Assembly (NCBI GenBank): GCA_028285525.1
Contig: JANQOZ010000037.1
Coordinates: 1-64,000, forward strand
Source: Lysobacterales bacterium
Lineage (GTDB): Bacteria; Pseudomonadota; Gammaproteobacteria; Xanthomonadales; SZUA-38
Direction of reading: 5' to 3'
Length of the DNA stretch: 64,000 nt
Part shown: positions 27,145 to 35,049 of the stretch, one piece after another
How positions within the stretch are numbered: position 1 is the stretch's first letter
How the letters are laid out: each line of letters begins with the position of its first letter
Notes under the pieces: generated by a model
Seen by the model: the letters and a program-made list of their open reading frames with translations, nothing else
What the model was told of the DNA's origin: nothing
Database searches by the model: none
Position numbers and translations under genes: made by a program

Positions 27145-28782
27145 CTAGAGTGGATCTGACGGATCAGCTTCTTTGGAGCTGACCATGCCGTCTCGAACGT
27201 CCCGGGCGGCGGCCTCAGGATCGCGGTTCGCCGGATTTCCCCGACCGCCACCGCCCGCGGTTTCCAGAACAAAGACCTCGCCGGCCGGGATCAGGCTCCG
27301 GCCCATGCCGCTCAAGGTAGCACCGTCTCGGATGTAGGTTCGCGCGCCGGCGCCGTCACCACCACCGTCCCGCCCGCGCGGCGGGTGATAAATGCGGTCG
27401 AACATCCTCGAGACAACAAACGGCTCGCCATCGCGGTGGCTGAATTCCATCACCTGGCCCAGGCCGCCACGGAATTGTCCCGCGCCGCCGGAATCAGGTT
27501 TGAACTCTTTGCGCAGGATCACGAGCGGCGAGGTGGTCTCCGTGATCTCGACCGGCGTTGAGCGAACGCCGGAGGGAAAGGCGGTGCAGGAGAGGCCGTC
27601 TTTGCCGGCTCTCGCGCCGCTGCCGCCGGTGTAGAAAGCGTTGACGACAAACGACTCGGACGTACTTCCGGGCACGACGCCCCGCCCGCCCATAAAAACC
27701 GGGCCGAACAGGCACGATGCGCCTTCCGCCGGCACCTGACCCTCAAGCGGTTCGCGCAGGCAGCCCAGCACAACGTCGGGCAGCATCTGTCCAATCGCAT
27801 GGCGTGCGGACACGGCGCTCGGCCTCTCGGCGCTGAGAATGCAGCCCACGGGTGCGGTCACCTCCACCTGGCCGAGGCTGCCGGCGTTGTTGGGGATGTC
27901 GTTGCCGACGACACAGCGAACGCCGAACGACGCGTAGGCCTGAGTGTAGGTCAGCGGCACGTTGATCCCCCGACCCGACGCCGGCGAGGTGCCGGAGAAG
28001 TCGACCCGAATGCGGCCGTCCGCGACCGTGACTTCGCAGGCGAGCGTAACCGGCTCGTCGTAGCCGTCCACGGTCATGTCGTAGCGCCAGCTCGCTTCCG
28101 GCAGCGCCCGGATTTCGGCCTCCATGGCTTTGGCCGAACGCTCGATGATGGTGTCGGCGAGCGGCTGCAGTGACGGCAAACCGAACTCTTCCATCGTGGC
28201 CAGCAACGCCTGGGACGCGCTGTAGTTGCAGGCGGTCAGCGAATAAAGGTCACCCTCCGCCGCCCGCGGGTCTCGAACGTTTGCCCGCAGGATTTCCAGC
28301 AGTGTCAGATTCGGCTCACCGCCCGCAAACAGCCGGCTGATGGGAATATTGAGCCCTTCCTCGAACACCTGCCGACCGTCAGGTCCGAAGCCAAGGCCAC
28401 CGACGTCCGCGATGTGTGAGGTCGCGGCAATCAGCGCAACCAGATCGTTCTGTCGAAAGACGGGCGTGACCACCGTGAAGTCGTTCAGATGTCCAGTGCC
28501 ATGCCACGGGTCGTTGGTGAGCAGGACGTCCCCGGGGCATAGCTCGCCTGCCGGAATGTGCTCCAGGAACTGGCCGACGCTGCTCGCCATGGCGTTCACG
28601 TGCCCTGGAGTGCCCGTGACGGCCTGGGCGAGCATTCGGCCTTCCGCGTCAAATATGCCCGCCGACAGGTCACCCGCCTCCCGAACCGTGGTGGAAAACG
28701 CGGTGCGCATGAGCGTTTGCGCCTGTTCCTCGACAATGGCCAGCAGCCGGTCCCAGAGGATCTGCAGCGTGATCGGATCCAT
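27145..28782 (-). CDS. hyuB: Hydantoinase B / oxoprolinase beta family protein
   Basis: 545 residues, the HyuB partner of the ATP-dependent hydantoinase/5-oxoprolinase/acetone-carboxylase superfamily. Family segments are DPITLQILWDRLLAIVEEQAQTLMRTAFSTTVREAGDLSAGIFD, the nucleotide- and metal-site region LTNDPWHGTGHLNDFTVVTPVF, and the C-terminal SGGAGQFRGGLGQVMEF. It is last in a six-gene minus-strand operon, one base after HyuA. The family opens a cyclic amide or activates a ketone with ATP. The substrate here is not known, but its operon partners hydrate nitriles and oxidise 2-hydroxy acids. Confidence 0.93.
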   Translation of the reverse strand: MDPITLQILWDRLLAIVEEQAQTLMRTAFSTTVREAGDLSAGIFDAEGRMLAQAVTGTPGHVNAMASSVGQFLEHIPAGELCPGDVLLTNDPWHGTGHLNDFTVVTPVFRQNDLVALIAATSHIADVGGLGFGPDGRQVFEEGLNIPISRLFAGGEPNLTLLEILRANVRDPRAAEGDLYSLTACNYSASQALLATMEEFGLPSLQPLADTIIERSAKAMEAEIRALPEASWRYDMTVDGYDEPVTLACEVTVADGRIRVDFSGTSPASGRGINVPLTYTQAYASFGVRCVVGNDIPNNAGSLGQVEVTAPVGCILSAERPSAVSARHAIGQMLPDVVLGCLREPLEGQVPAEGASCLFGPVFMGGRGVVPGSTSESFVVNAFYTGGSGARAGKDGLSCTAFPSGVRSTPVEITETTSPLVILRKEFKPDSGGAGQFRGGLGQVMEFSHRDGEPFVVSRMFDRIYHPPRGRDGGGDGAGARTYIRDGATLSGMGRSLIPAGEVFVLETAGGGGRGNPANRDPEAAARDVRDGMVSSKEADPSDPL

Positions 28783-28783
28783 G

Positions 28784-30859
28784 TCAGCGCGCCTCCTCGA
28801 TCGTGATGATCAGGTTTCCGCCTGGGTCGACCTCGAGCGCAAATCCTGACGGGAGCACCGTGGTGGTCTGGTCCTCGGTGATCAGGGCAGGCCCGCTCAG
28901 CGTGCTGCCGTGGGCTAGCGTCTCGCGGTCGACGACGCGCGCTTCAACCCGATCACCGTCTTCGAACAGGTGGCACAGGCGTGTGTCCTGTTCCACCGAA
29001 CGCTGCTTGGGTCGCTCAACCGATTCCTGGCTGGGTGCCGGTCCGCTGAGGGCCAGCGTCAGGCTGAGCAGCTCGATGTCGACGCCGCTGATTGTTCTGC
29101 CGTAGAGCTTTTCGTAGGCGCGCTCGAACGCGGCGGAAAACAGCGCCGCAGCGCTGTCGTCATAGGATTCGACCGGTAGCGCGATGGGCAGCTCATGCCC
29201 CTGGCCCGCGTAGCGCATATAGCCCTGGCGTACCTCGGTCAGGGGCGCGTCACCGGCGGCGGGTGCCAGTACTGCCTCCGCCTCCTTGCGCATGTCGCTG
29301 AAGAGCTCGTTGACGCCAGCCGGATCGAGCCGGCTGATGGCTATCGGCCTGCTGCGGACCACCTCGAAGCTCAGCCGAGCGAGCAGGAACCCGACGGCTG
29401 ATCCGACCCCGGCCTGAGGCGGAATAATCACGCGGCTGACCCCGAGGCGCCGGGCCAGGCTCACTGCGTGGAGGGGGGCTGCGCCGCCGAAGGCCACCAT
29501 GTCGCGTTGTCTCAAGTCGAGCCCGAACTCCGCGGCGTGGGCCCGGGCCGCAGCCGCCATGCTCTCCTCCACTACGTCGCTGATGCCCTGCGCCGCCTCG
29601 CTGACGGGCAGCGCCAGCGCTTGGGCGATGTGCTCGTCGATCGCGTCCGCGGCGGCTTCAACCTTGAGGCTCAGCGCGCCGCCGGCAAACCGGTCGGGCC
29701 GGATCTTGCCCAGGCTGACGTCTGCGTCGGTCACCGTCGGCTGCGTACCGCCGCGTCCATAGGCCGCCGGGCCCGGTTCGGAGCCGGCGCTGCGGGGCCC
29801 GACGCGCAGCCGCTGCAGCTTGTCGACGCTGGCGATCGAACCGCCGCCGGCGCCGATCTCCACCATCTCGATCACGGGGATTCTCAGCGGCAGGCCGCTG
29901 CCTTTCTTGAAACGGTAGCTGCGGTCGACCTCGAAGCTGCGGGACACGAGCGGCTTCTGCTCATCGATCAGGCACAGCTTGGCCGTCGTGCCACCCATAT
30001 CAAACGACAGCACGCGATCCGCACCGCAGCTGCCGGCGACGCTGGCCGCCAGGATTGCGCCGCCGGCCGGGCCGGATTCCACCAAGCGGATCGGAAAGCG
30101 CGCGGCGGTGTCCAGGTCGGTCAGACCGCCGCCGGACGTCATCAGCAGAAAAGGGCACTGGACGCCGAGCGAGTTGAGTCCATCCTCCAGCCGTCGAAGG
30201 TAGCTTTCCATGAGCGGCTGAACGTAGGCGTTGGCGCAGGCGGTGGAAAGACGCTCGTATTCCCGGATCTCCGGACACACTTCGCTGGACAGCGTTATGG
30301 CCCAATCGGGCCGGAGCTTAGCCACCAGCTCGGCGCAGAGCCGTTCGTGCGTCGGATCCCGGTAGCTGTGCAGCAGCCCGATAGCGATGCTTTGCACGCC
30401 GTAACGATCCAGCGATTCAACGGCAGCTGCAACCGACTCAGGGTCGAGCGGCGTATGGACGCGGCCGTCGCTCAGGATTCTCTCGGTGATCGGCCGGCGA
30501 AGGTGCCGGGGAACCAGGGGTCTGGCCCGATCGATGTTGATGTCGTACTGCTCGAAGCGGTCCTCAAACGCCATCTCAACCGAGTCGCGGTGTCCGGCAG
30601 TGGTGAGCAGAGCGGTGGTTGCCCCGCGCCGTTCGATCAGCGCGTTGGTCGCTAGGGTTGTGCCGTGAAGCACCATGGTGAGATCTGCCGCCGGCACTCC
30701 GCTGCTGGCGAGAACCCGTTCAATGCCCTCGAGCAACGCCTGCTCGGGCTGACCGTGGGTCGTCAGCAGCTTGTCGGACCAGCGCTGGTTCTCGGCGTTT
30801 TGCAGCACCACATCGGTAAACGTGCCGCCGATATCCACGGCGATTCTTGCAGCACCCAT
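28784..30859 (-). CDS. hyuA: Hydantoinase A / oxoprolinase alpha family protein
   Basis: 691 residues. The ASKHA-type ATP-binding fold is visible in VDIGGTFTDVVL near the start, VLHGTTLATNALIERRG, and VLSFDMGGTTAKLCLID with the second phosphate loop (around residue 285). It also has ESGPAGGAILAA and the C-terminal VVSRPIA-type region. The length is standard for HyuA; acetone carboxylase beta subunits are similar, but no third subunit is present. It acts with HyuB as an ATP-dependent ring-opening amidohydrolase. The gene begins 12 bases after the nitrile hydratase alpha gene. Confidence 0.93.
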   Translation of the reverse strand: MGAARIAVDIGGTFTDVVLQNAENQRWSDKLLTTHGQPEQALLEGIERVLASSGVPAADLTMVLHGTTLATNALIERRGATTALLTTAGHRDSVEMAFEDRFEQYDINIDRARPLVPRHLRRPITERILSDGRVHTPLDPESVAAAVESLDRYGVQSIAIGLLHSYRDPTHERLCAELVAKLRPDWAITLSSEVCPEIREYERLSTACANAYVQPLMESYLRRLEDGLNSLGVQCPFLLMTSGGGLTDLDTAARFPIRLVESGPAGGAILAASVAGSCGADRVLSFDMGGTTAKLCLIDEQKPLVSRSFEVDRSYRFKKGSGLPLRIPVIEMVEIGAGGGSIASVDKLQRLRVGPRSAGSEPGPAAYGRGGTQPTVTDADVSLGKIRPDRFAGGALSLKVEAAADAIDEHIAQALALPVSEAAQGISDVVEESMAAAARAHAAEFGLDLRQRDMVAFGGAAPLHAVSLARRLGVSRVIIPPQAGVGSAVGFLLARLSFEVVRSRPIAISRLDPAGVNELFSDMRKEAEAVLAPAAGDAPLTEVRQGYMRYAGQGHELPIALPVESYDDSAAALFSAAFERAYEKLYGRTISGVDIELLSLTLALSGPAPSQESVERPKQRSVEQDTRLCHLFEDGDRVEARVVDRETLAHGSTLSGPALITEDQTTTVLPSGFALEVDPGGNLIITIEEAR

Positions 30860-30871
30860 GGGACAGAAAAC

Positions 30872-31543
30872 CTAGGGGAATGGGGCGCCGTCGGCGTCGG
30901 TATCGGTGGCCGTGAGGGTGCGCTGCGTGCCGATCAGCGAGTCCCGGGTGACCAGTGCCCGCAGGCGGTCTTCCGACCAGTCTTCGGTACCAGCGGGCTG
31001 TTGCGGCAGCACCATGTAGCGCAGCTCGGCCGTCGAGTCATGAACCCGTACGTGAACATCGTCGCTTAGCTCCACCCCGAATTCGGCAAGTACGGTCCGC
31101 GGCTCACGGACCAGCCGGGAGCGATAGCTGCGGGATTTGTACCAGGACGGAGACATGCCCAGCAGCGCCCTGGGATAGCAGGAGCAGAGGGTGCACACGA
31201 TGACGTTGTGTTCCTGATCATCGTTTTCCATGACCGTGAATTCAGCCGGCCTGAGGTCGAAGCCGAGTTCGGTAATGGCGTCACTGCCGTTGTCCAGCAA
31301 ACGTGCCTTGAAGGCTGGGTCGGTCCAGGCCCGCGCCACCAGGCGGGCGCCGTTGTCGGGAGACGCCCCCTGCATCCGGCTGATCATCGCCGCCTCCTCA
31401 GCGCGCGTGTAGTGACCGGCCTCGAGCAGAAGCTCCCTCAGCGCCAGTCCGACCCGGGCGGCTTCGCTGGTGGGTTCGGGATGGTCCGGCTGGAACGTCC
31501 GGTCATGGTCGTGGTCATGGTTGTGATCGTGGTCGTGACTCAT
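30872..31543 (-). CDS. Nitrile hydratase alpha-type subunit with His-rich N-terminus
   Basis: 223 residues from the ATG at 31543, which overlaps the preceding stop by one base. Metal is bound by the claw motif C117-T-L-C120-S-C122; threonine after the first cysteine is the cobalt-type form (iron types have serine). SWYKSRSYRSRLVREPRTVLAEFGVEL is the strongly conserved alpha-subunit segment. The first 21 residues hold seven histidines alternating mostly with aspartate, probably a metal-handling tail. The same fold is the gamma subunit of thiocyanate hydrolase. Since the partner subunit is split here into two genes, both a three-subunit nitrile hydratase and a thiocyanate-hydrolase-like enzyme fit. 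Confidence 0.93.
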   Translation of the reverse strand: MSHDHDHNHDHDHDRTFQPDHPEPTSEAARVGLALRELLLEAGHYTRAEEAAMISRMQGASPDNGARLVARAWTDPAFKARLLDNGSDAITELGFDLRPAEFTVMENDDQEHNVIVCTLCSCYPRALLGMSPSWYKSRSYRSRLVREPRTVLAEFGVELSDDVHVRVHDSTAELRYMVLPQQPAGTEDWSEDRLRALVTRDSLIGTQRTLTATDTDADGAPFP

Positions 31544-31848
31544 CAGGCGGGCTCCAGCCAGTGTTCGAAGACTTCCACCTCGAGCGTGTCGCAGGCCTGC
31601 CCCTGGTAGTCTGGCCAAAGCTGCGACTGTGGAATACAAACTCGATAGAGGCGCGTTGCGGGCAGCCCGTCACCGCGGACAAACCGTTCCGGCTGTCCGT
31701 GAAGCCCGCAGACGCGTTCAACGACCCCTTCGTGCCCCTTCACGTAGCGGGGGACCCGGTGGTGAACGCCCGGATGACGATCGTGGATTCGGACGCGCTG
31801 ACCGGCTTGAAAGCGCGCCTGGGTTGACGTTGGCTCGGCGTGACTCAT
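31543..31848 (-). CDS. Nitrile hydratase beta-type subunit, C-terminal (SH3-like) half
   Basis: 101 residues with the C-terminal domain of nitrile hydratase beta: FQAGQRVRIHDRHPGVHHRVPRYVKGHEGVVERVCG, then LYRVCIPQSQLWPDYQGQ and VEVFEHWLEPA. The usual beta subunit is roughly 210-230 residues, so only its second half is here. The first half is encoded by the preceding gene, with a four-base overlap. Both ORFs have their own start and are intact, so this looks like a stable split rather than a frameshift. The stop overlaps the start of the alpha gene. Confidence 0.9.
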   Translation of the reverse strand: MSHAEPTSTQARFQAGQRVRIHDRHPGVHHRVPRYVKGHEGVVERVCGLHGQPERFVRGDGLPATRLYRVCIPQSQLWPDYQGQACDTLEVEVFEHWLEPA

Positions 31849-32165
31849 GACGACTGTGCCTGGCGCTCGGCAATCTCCCTCATTTTTTGCTCGAGGGCGT
31901 CGCGCGTGACAACACCCTTGTCGACAAGCGTGTAGGCCAGCGACTTGGCCCAGCGTTCGTAGTAGCTGAGATCCTCGTAGTCCGCCGGCGTCAGATGCTC
32001 AATGCCGTCGCGCAGTTCCGCAAAGTCGCTGATCAGCCCCTTTCCCAGCGCCAGGCGCACCATCGCGTCGACCTGCCACTCCCACCAGGCCGTGTCATGT
32101 TCACCCCGCTCGACGGGGCCGGCTTCAAGGCCGCCGACGTCGTGCGGATCGTTCGTCTGGCTCAT
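31845..32165 (-). CDS. Nitrile hydratase beta-type subunit, N-terminal helical half
   Basis: 106 residues. WEWQVDAMVRLALGKGLISDFAELRDGIEHLTPADYEDLSYYERWAKSLAYTLVDKGVVT matches the helical N-terminal domain of nitrile hydratase beta and the related accessory proteins. The family reading is an ER..IE.L.P..Y....YYERW pattern. The missing C-terminal half is the next gene. Small accessory proteins with the same fold help cobalt insertion, so an activator role is the alternative. The gene overlaps the upstream flavoprotein and downstream subunit by four bases each. Confidence 0.85.
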   Translation of the reverse strand: MSQTNDPHDVGGLEAGPVERGEHDTAWWEWQVDAMVRLALGKGLISDFAELRDGIEHLTPADYEDLSYYERWAKSLAYTLVDKGVVTRDALEQKMREIAERQAQSS

Positions 32166-33535
32166 CGGTCAACCACTCGTCCTGGATTGAGAATTCCCTT
32201 TGGGTCCATCGCCTGTTTCAAAGACTTCATCAGCGCAATCTCCGCCGGGCTTCGGCTCTGCGGCAGCCAGGGTTTCTTCAGCGTTCCAATCCCGTGCTCC
32301 GCGCTGACGCTCCCGCTTGCCGAAGCGGTATGGCGGTACACCACCGCTTCGATGGACGCCTTGTCCTCCGCTCGCCCGGTTGAGGCAACCACGTGCAGAT
32401 TGCCGTCACCGATGTGGCCGAACAGCAGGGTCTTGCAGTCCGCAAATTCACGCGCCAGGTCACGCTCGATGGCGCTTGCGACCCGATCCATGTCGGCGAG
32501 CGGTATGCCTACGTCAAACACCGCCATGGGCTCCATCGCGGGCATGATGTCGGCAATGGCGTCCCGCAGCTCCCACAGCCGCTGACTGTCCGCGATGCTG
32601 CTGGCCAGCACGCCGTCCGTCACCAGCTCCTGTTCCAGCGCCTGTTCGAGGCATCGCTCCAGGTCGCTGCTGAGCGAGCCTTCGCTGCTGCCTTCAGTCT
32701 GGAGCAGCACGGTGAACGGGGTCAGTTCGGACAGCGGGTTTGCTCTTCCCGTCGCCTCCAGCGCCGTCTCAAAATAGCCTTGCCACATCACCTCGAATGC
32801 GGACAGCACCGGAAGGGTTTTACCGCAGTGGCGCAGCAGCTTGATGACCGCGGGAAAATCGGCGCAGGCGCACAGAGCGGACGCGCTGGCGGGCTTGCTG
32901 GAATTGAGTCGAAACGTCACCTGGGTCACCACGCCGAGCGTTCCCTCAGTGCCGATAAACAGCTGCTTGAGATCGTAGCCCGCGTTGTTTTTCAGGAGCT
33001 TGTTGTTGGCCTCGATGACGGTGCCGTCGGCCAGTACGGCCGTCAGTCCAAGGATCAGGGAACGGGTCATGCCGTGCTGAATCACCTGATTGCCGCCGGC
33101 GTTGGTCGACACGATGCCGCCCGCCTGGCACGAGCCCCGGGCCCCGAGGTCCATGGAAAACTCCAGACCCTCCGCTGCCGCGGTGTCCTGAATAGTTTGC
33201 AGCGGCATCCCGGCACCGACCGTGATCGTCATTCCCTCGCGGTCGAACTCGATGAGCTGAGTCATCAGCTCCAGCGACAGGCTGTGCTCGCCAGCCTGCG
33301 GGGTCGCGCCCCCGGCGAGCCCGGTCCGGCCGCCCTGGATGACAACCGGCTGCCCGTTCGCGTGGCAGGCGGTGAGAATCTCGCTGACCTGCTGAGTCGT
33401 TTTTGGTCGGAAGACTACCTCCGGCAGCACCGGATTGGCTCGGGTCCAGTCGCAGGCGTAAGCCTCGCCGACAGCGTCGCCGGTCAGGTAGATCGCAGGA
33501 TCAAGCGAGTTGAGTAAAGCGGATGAGGTTTGCAA
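32162..33535 (-). CDS. FAD-linked oxidase, GlcD/D-2-hydroxyacid dehydrogenase family
   Basis: 457 residues of the vanillyl-alcohol-oxidase/PCMH flavoprotein family. The FAD domain has VVFRPKTTQQVSEILTACHANGQPVVIQGGRTGLAGGATPQ and the GAGMPLQTIQDTAAAEGLEF region. The C-terminal cap includes LFGHIGDGNLHVVAS, the conserved His-Gly-Asp-Gly-Asn segment, and ends with SAEHGIGTLKK and DPKGILNPGR. It probably oxidises a D-2-hydroxy acid. It starts at a TTG with no clear Shine-Dalgarno, but the N-terminus matches family length. It is the first gene of the nitrile hydratase/HyuAB operon, 48 bases after the diguanylate cyclase stop. Confidence 0.92.
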   Translation of the reverse strand: MQTSSALLNSLDPAIYLTGDAVGEAYACDWTRANPVLPEVVFRPKTTQQVSEILTACHANGQPVVIQGGRTGLAGGATPQAGEHSLSLELMTQLIEFDREGMTITVGAGMPLQTIQDTAAAEGLEFSMDLGARGSCQAGGIVSTNAGGNQVIQHGMTRSLILGLTAVLADGTVIEANNKLLKNNAGYDLKQLFIGTEGTLGVVTQVTFRLNSSKPASASALCACADFPAVIKLLRHCGKTLPVLSAFEVMWQGYFETALEATGRANPLSELTPFTVLLQTEGSSEGSLSSDLERCLEQALEQELVTDGVLASSIADSQRLWELRDAIADIMPAMEPMAVFDVGIPLADMDRVASAIERDLAREFADCKTLLFGHIGDGNLHVVASTGRAEDKASIEAVVYRHTASASGSVSAEHGIGTLKKPWLPQSRSPAEIALMKSLKQAMDPKGILNPGRVVDR

Positions 33536-33583
33536 ACTCGGGTCGGGGTTTGAACGACCTCCGAGTCTAACCGATTGCCCGGA

Positions 33584-34765
33584 TCAGCAGAAATCCGGCG
33601 TGAGCTGCGCGGATCTCAGCGCCCTTTCCAGGCTGACCCGGTTGCGGCCGTCGCGTTTTGACCGGTACATGGCCCGGTCGGCGCGCTGCAGCAGGTCGTC
33701 CATCGAGTGATCGTCCTCACGCAGCGTCGCTACGCCGAAGCTGGCCGTGATGTGAAACGGCTCCGGACGCCAGCCGATTTCGGTTCCTGCGAGATCACGC
33801 CGCAGCAAGCGAGCCGTTTTTTCGGCCTGGGTGATGTCGGTGTGCGGCAGGGCCAGGGCAAATTCTTCTCCCCCGATCCGGCCGAAGACATCACCATCGC
33901 GCAGGCTCGCCCGAAGCACCTTCGCCATCAGCAGCAGCGCGCGGTCGCCGGCGCTGTGGCCATGCTGATCGTTGACCTCTTTAAAATTGTCCACGTCGCA
34001 GATGATCACGGATAGCGGCTGGTTGTTCCTGCGGGCGCGCGCGATCAGCGGACCGCTGGTGGACTCAAAACCCCGGCGGTTCAAGATGCCGGTCATCGGA
34101 TCGGTGTTGGCGAGACTCTTCATCTGCAGCGAAAGGTCCGACGCCAGAATCAGCACGGTGAACAAGCCGCTGCCGAGATAGCCGGCCGGCAGGATCACAA
34201 AATTGATCTGGCGGTAAATCTCCAGCCAGTGGGGGTCCATCGTGGCGCCCTGCATCAGCGCTGCGCAGGCCGCCAGAATCTGCGAGACCCCGAATAGCCC
34301 CAGGGTGCTTGCCGCCGCCAGCTCGACGTCTCGCGACACGGCCTGCTGACGGAAGATCAGTTGGGCACAAAGCAGGCACAGCACGCCGCCGTAAGCGGGG
34401 CCGATGAACATCTGCATGCCGACGTGAGGTTGACCGAAGGTGAACCAGGCGACTGAAAGCACGGCGGCAAAGCCGGTTAGCGCGAGAACGTCAGCTCTCA
34501 CCCAGCGCCCTGACCAGAGGCGAAAGCCGGCCAGCGCCAGGGAAACCGTTAGCGCGCCCAGAGCGGACCCGATGACCCAATAAACCCTCCGGTCGTCAAA
34601 CAGACTGTCGGACAGCAGGTTGACGCCGTACTGAACGGCGCCGGCAAGGAAGGTCGCTGACCAGACGAGGGCATGCGTCTGCCGGCCGAAATTCTGCCAT
34701 GCGAGCAGGAACACGACACTCAGGGTCAGGCTGCAAAGCAGCAGGGCGATAATCAGATAAGTCAT
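33584..34765 (-). CDS. Membrane-bound diguanylate cyclase (GGDEF)
   Basis: 393 residues. The first 205 or so form about six or seven hydrophobic helices (for example MTYLIIALLLCSLTLSVVFLL and AYGGVLCLLCAQLIF). The GGDEF domain follows from SLANTDPMTGILNRRGF. The active site is G298-G-E-E-F302 and the inhibitory site R289-D-G-D292 is intact, so product feedback is expected. It is divergent from the hybrid kinase at 35050 and may be co-transcribed with the downstream operon. The ligand of the membrane sensor is unknown. Confidence 0.92.
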   Translation of the reverse strand: MTYLIIALLLCSLTLSVVFLLAWQNFGRQTHALVWSATFLAGAVQYGVNLLSDSLFDDRRVYWVIGSALGALTVSLALAGFRLWSGRWVRADVLALTGFAAVLSVAWFTFGQPHVGMQMFIGPAYGGVLCLLCAQLIFRQQAVSRDVELAAASTLGLFGVSQILAACAALMQGATMDPHWLEIYRQINFVILPAGYLGSGLFTVLILASDLSLQMKSLANTDPMTGILNRRGFESTSGPLIARARRNNQPLSVIICDVDNFKEVNDQHGHSAGDRALLLMAKVLRASLRDGDVFGRIGGEEFALALPHTDITQAEKTARLLRRDLAGTEIGWRPEPFHITASFGVATLREDDHSMDDLLQRADRAMYRSKRDGRNRVSLERALRSAQLTPDFC

Positions 34766-34900
34766 GGTTGGAAGTTCCCTGGCCTTGGACTGACCGCTGC
34801 GTGCGGTTTATCCCTCGGCCTTTCTCCAGCGCCATCGGCTTTAGCTTTGTGAACGTGGCGTTATTGTACGGGCTAGAGCCGATGATTCCGGCTGCCAATC

Positions 34901-34917
34901 GGTAAACGATGGTTACC
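34901..34917. promoter_or_regulatory. Inverted repeat in divergent dgc/kinase region
   Basis: GGTAA-N7-TTACC forms a short dyad within the 284-base spacer between the diguanylate cyclase (minus) and the hybrid kinase (plus). It may be an operator. The regulator is unknown, and a match this short could occur by chance. Confidence 0.25.
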
Positions 34918-35049
34918 AGTGGACGGCGTGGAAGTGTCGACAGGTCATTGATTCGCGGCGAAGTTTCGACAGGAAAAGAAGCCTTGGTGGCTGGGTCCTC
35001 CCAAAGTTTTGAAGTATGATCCCGGCTGTTTGAAAACAGGCCTTCCGCC

